Both the position numbers and the translations under genes were made by a program. From Urechidicola croceus (lineage in GTDB: Bacteria; Bacteroidota; Bacteroidia; Flavobacteriales; Flavobacteriaceae): DNA of 64,000 nt. Shown here piece after piece: positions 61,251-64,000 of the stretch (position 1 is the first letter of the stretch; each line of letters starts with the position of its first letter). The notes beneath the pieces were generated by a model. It was given only the letters and a program-made list of their open reading frames with translations, did no database searches and was not told the origin of the DNA. The stretch is taken from the NCBI RefSeq assembly GCF_001761325.1, contig NZ_CP017478.1, positions 688,001-752,000 of the forward strand. Direction: 5' to 3'.

Positions 61251-63905
61251 ATGAATTTTAGGCATTCTATTGTAACACGTTTCGCGTTATTTTTTACCGG
61301 ACTTATTGTTTTTTCAATTCTTTTATCTGGTTTTTTAATTTTTAAAAATGCTTCAACAGTTATAACTAATTACTCTAAAGAAAGATTACTACATACTTCA
61401 GAACTAGCAGAAAAATCATTTCAAGCACAATTAACTGAAGTTTCTAATGATATATTACTAATAGCAAATAGTCCAACACTTAAAAACTTCATTGATATTG
61501 ATTCAAAAGATACTAGACAATATTTAGAAGACTTTTTTAAAATTACTCTTGAGAATAAGCATTCTTATTTTCAGTTAAGACTATTAGATATTGAAAATAA
61601 TGGACAAGAAATTATTCGATTAGATAAAAAAGGTCAAAAAGTTTTTAAATCTGAAGATCTACAAGAGAAAGGAAATCGAGACTACTTTAAAGAGGCTAGT
61701 ACTTTGCCAAAAAATGAAGTTTATTTTTCCAAAATTAATCTAAATGAAGAATATGGAGTTATAAGTATTCCTGAAACACCTACTCTTAGAGTTGCAACAC
61801 CGGTTTTCGATAAAAATTATGTTAAAATTGGTATTTTAATAATCAATGTCGATTTAAAATCTCTATATCAATCTTTAGGAAATATTTTAAGTGATGGTCT
61901 CCAACTTTATCTTATTGATGAAAATGGTCAATATTTATATGCACAAGATCAAGATATTCGCTTTGGTTCTCAATTAAAAACAAATCAAAATTTTTATACC
62001 AATTATAAAACAGATTTAGAAAATATAAGTTCCAACACAACCCATTTTATTAAATTAAATGACAATGTATCTTCAAATAATTATTTGAGTTTTACTAAAA
62101 AGTTGACCTATTTTAATGATACTCGTAACATGTTTTTAGTTTCAATGATTGAACAAAATAAACTACTTCAAAGTGCTCAACAAGTGGGTGTTAACAGTTT
62201 TAAAACTATGTTGGTAATTTGTCTTTTCTGTATTTTAGTTTCCTATTTTTTTACAAATTATTTTTCAAAGCAAATAAAACAAATAACAAAAGCAATTAGT
62301 ATTTATGAAGACAATAATTCAAAGGATTTAAAACTTCCTACACATAGAAAGGATGAAATTGGAACGTTGGCAAAAACGTTTACAAAAATGAAAAGTAGAA
62401 TTGATAAAAATGTAGACGAATTAAATATCGCTTTTCAAAAAGAACAACATGCTAAACAACAACGTGATAAGTTTTTGCAAAATATGAGTCATGAAATGAG
62501 AACTCCTCTTAACGCTATAACTGGTTTGACTCAACTACTTTCTAAAAATTCACCTTTACCAAATCAAATACCAATAATTAATTCACTCGAAAGAAGTGCA
62601 CAAAGTTTATCTGGATTGGTATATGATGTTCTAGATCATCAAAATTTAGTTGAAGGGAAAGTAAAAATTTTAAACAAACCTACTAATATTGCTCTGCTCC
62701 TAAAAGGAATTCATGCTACTTATCAATTTGAAGCAATTCAAAAAGGATTGAAGTTTAATTTAGATATTGATGAAAATCTTAAAAATTCTGAGTATTTAAT
62801 GGATGAATTAAGATTATCTCAAATTGTTATTAATCTAATTGTAAATGCAATAAAATTTACTGATAATGGAACTGTTCAGGTAAAGGCTTCAGTAATTAAA
62901 GCACAAGGAATAATTGAGAATTTAGAAATTAAAGTTATTGATTCTGGTATTGGAATTTTACCAGAAAATCTAGATAAGATTAATGAACGCTTTTTTCAAG
63001 AAAAAGTAGATATAACAGGTAGATATGGTGGTTATGGATTAGGATTGTCTATTGTAAAGCAACTCACATTACTGTTTAATGGTAGTTTAAATGCGCAGTC
63101 AACCAAAGGAAAAGGTTCTACTTTTACTGTTTTAATACCATTGATAAAAGACGTATCAACAAAAGAAATTAAAATTAAGGATTCTAATAAGTATATTTTA
63201 CCCAAATTAAATAATACTTATACAGTACTACATATTGAAGATGATTTACCAACAGTAGATTTAATAAAGCATCTATTAAATTTTGATTGTATTCATTTAA
63301 TTCAAATATCAAAATTTAAGGAATTACAAAACAAAATTGAAACTTTAACTCCAGACCTATTAATAAGTGATTTACTACTTGATAATAATAATTTGAGTTC
63401 TAGTTTAAGTAATTGGATTACAACCAAGAAAATAACATGTCCTCTAGTTCTAATTTCTGGAATGGAAAAAGAAATAATGAATGAAATAAGTCCGATTTAC
63501 CTCCAAAAACCATTTGACATTAATGTTTTAAGAGATTTAGTTTTTAAAATATTAGGAGCTAATGAATACCAAGCTCCAGATTTTAAGAACATATATAAAA
63601 ATTATGATAACGATAGTAAGAAAATAACAAAAGTATTATCGCTAATTGAAAATGAATTTACCATTTACAATGATAGAATTAAAAAGACATCAGTTTCTAA
63701 AAATCAACAAGAATGGGAAGATATTATCCATAAACTAATTAATCATATTCATAATTTAAATTTGAATTCATTAAAAAAAGTACTGCCAAACGAAATTAAG
63801 AACATTAGTGAAGCGCAAATAAAAAGCATCCAAACAATATTTAATTATTATGGATGCTGTATAAGAACCGAAAAAAACCTTTTGAATTCTTCTATGGATT
63901 CGTAG
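61251..63905 (+). CDS. Hybrid sensor histidine kinase
   Basis: I use the ATG at 61251 ([14 protein letters not shown]), giving 884 residues; a TTG at 61236 would add five. It has a first membrane helix ([18 protein letters not shown]), an extracytoplasmic sensor of the double-Cache type to about 310, a second membrane helix ([15 protein letters not shown]), HAMP, HisKA with His414 in [12 protein letters not shown], HATPase ([32 protein letters not shown]), a receiver with Asp707 in LLISDLLLD, and a C-terminal helical domain (about 790-884). That last domain, with [11 protein letters not shown], may be a histidine phosphotransfer domain. It is a complete phosphorelay in one chain. No HTH output is present. 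Confidence 0.92.
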   Translation: MNFRHSIVTRFALFFTGLIVFSILLSGFLIFKNASTVITNYSKERLLHTSELAEKSFQAQLTEVSNDILLIANSPTLKNFIDIDSKDTRQYLEDFFKITLENKHSYFQLRLLDIENNGQEIIRLDKKGQKVFKSEDLQEKGNRDYFKEASTLPKNEVYFSKINLNEEYGVISIPETPTLRVATPVFDKNYVKIGILIINVDLKSLYQSLGNILSDGLQLYLIDENGQYLYAQDQDIRFGSQLKTNQNFYTNYKTDLENISSNTTHFIKLNDNVSSNNYLSFTKKLTYFNDTRNMFLVSMIEQNKLLQSAQQVGVNSFKTMLVICLFCILVSYFFTNYFSKQIKQITKAISIYEDNNSKDLKLPTHRKDEIGTLAKTFTKMKSRIDKNVDELNIAFQKEQHAKQQRDKFLQNMSHEMRTPLNAITGLTQLLSKNSPLPNQIPIINSLERSAQSLSGLVYDVLDHQNLVEGKVKILNKPTNIALLLKGIHATYQFEAIQKGLKFNLDIDENLKNSEYLMDELRLSQIVINLIVNAIKFTDNGTVQVKASVIKAQGIIENLEIKVIDSGIGILPENLDKINERFFQEKVDITGRYGGYGLGLSIVKQLTLLFNGSLNAQSTKGKGSTFTVLIPLIKDVSTKEIKIKDSNKYILPKLNNTYTVLHIEDDLPTVDLIKHLLNFDCIHLIQISKFKELQNKIETLTPDLLISDLLLDNNNLSSSLSNWITTKKITCPLVLISGMEKEIMNEISPIYLQKPFDINVLRDLVFKILGANEYQAPDFKNIYKNYDNDSKKITKVLSLIENEFTIYNDRIKKTSVSKNQQEWEDIIHKLINHIHNLNLNSLKKVLPNEIKNISEAQIKSIQTIFNYYGCCIRTEKNLLNSSMDS

Positions 63906-64000
63906 ACCAAATACTAGATTCTTTAATAAAAACTCGTCTATTCAATTTTAATTGAGCAATTACCAATTCTGCAAAATCTTCTGATTGCATCACTTTGTCT
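63892..64000 (-). CDS. SDR-family oxidoreductase, 3' end only
   Basis: The minus-strand frame open from 64000 to the TAG at 63892-63894 encodes about 35 C-terminal residues: [20 protein letters not shown], then [12 protein letters not shown]. The DKVMQ.EDFA...I..QL and final WSTNP pattern is that of short-chain dehydrogenases/reductases found in flavobacteria. The catalytic part is outside the window. Its last codons overlap the 3' end of the hybrid kinase gene by 14 bases on the opposite strand. Confidence 0.65.
   Translation of the reverse strand, partial: DKVMQSEDFAELVIAQLKLNRRVFIKESSIWSTNP

Noticed and set aside
1-64000. tRNA, rRNA, CRISPR arrays and insertion sequences
   Set aside because: I looked for conserved tRNA/rRNA cores, regularly spaced short repeats and transposase motifs and found none. 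Reading by eye cannot fully exclude a single tRNA.

Overview
The window is about 64 kb of AT-rich, tightly packed bacterial DNA. Gene content points to a member of the Flavobacteriia (phylum Bacteroidota), probably marine: short lipoprotein signals of the SSC type, a Bacteroidota-type promoter (TTG, 19 bases, TATATTTG), stand-alone TonB plug lipoproteins, TPR/LuxR-type membrane regulators, LytTR regulators and a GH63 glycoside hydrolase that fits algal compatible solutes. I cannot name the genus. No rRNA, tRNA, CRISPR array, transposase or integrase was seen.

Layout. 1-3443: the 3' end of leuB, a Dabb-domain lipoprotein, two tandem TonB-plug lipoproteins and an orphan LacI-type regulator. 3444-14861: an accessory island of two minus-strand modules separated and flanked by related non-coding repeats. 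Module A (4313-10821) encodes an XRE regulator, a protein with two GHKL ATPase domains, a receiver-domain protein, a protein of unknown fold, a TaqI/Eco57I-type adenine methyltransferase and a 60-residue protein. Module B (11635-14538) is one protein with a NACHT NTPase core and a C-terminal TOPRIM domain. Both look like antiphage modules. I do not recognise module A as a named system, and it is the main candidate for an undescribed one.

14862-22968: an RND efflux operon (adaptor, pump, outer-membrane channel) followed by a patatin-like lipase and a TetR regulator, with an AraC regulator upstream. 23448-24786: a degenerate DEAD-box protein and a ThiE/TenI-like protein. 24836-30196: GH63 hydrolase, sodium/solute symporter and glycerate kinase, divergent from a LacI regulator with a strong palindromic operator. 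This set fits uptake and breakdown of mannosylglycerate or glucosylglycerate. 30291-34911: a cold-shock protein, then an alcohol dehydrogenase/OsmC/dienelactone hydrolase/old yellow enzyme operon under a Crp/Fnr-type regulator, with an FNR-like dyad between regulator and operon. 35152-45709: a DMT transporter and a large transglutaminase/circularly permuted ATP-grasp/alpha-E gene set in two convergent groups, probably making or modifying an unknown peptide-like product.

46000-52739: a second cold-shock protein, a secreted protein, a TPR/LuxR-like membrane regulator, an aldehyde dehydrogenase with its DUF779 partner and divergent AraC regulator, and a decayed SDR gene. 52740-64000: a DbpA-like helicase, a Cys-rich conserved protein, a subtilase without a signal peptide, a broken LytTR gene, a putative aerolysin-like protein, an intact LytTR response regulator, a vanadium-haloperoxidase-like enzyme, a hybrid histidine kinase and the 3' end of an SDR gene.
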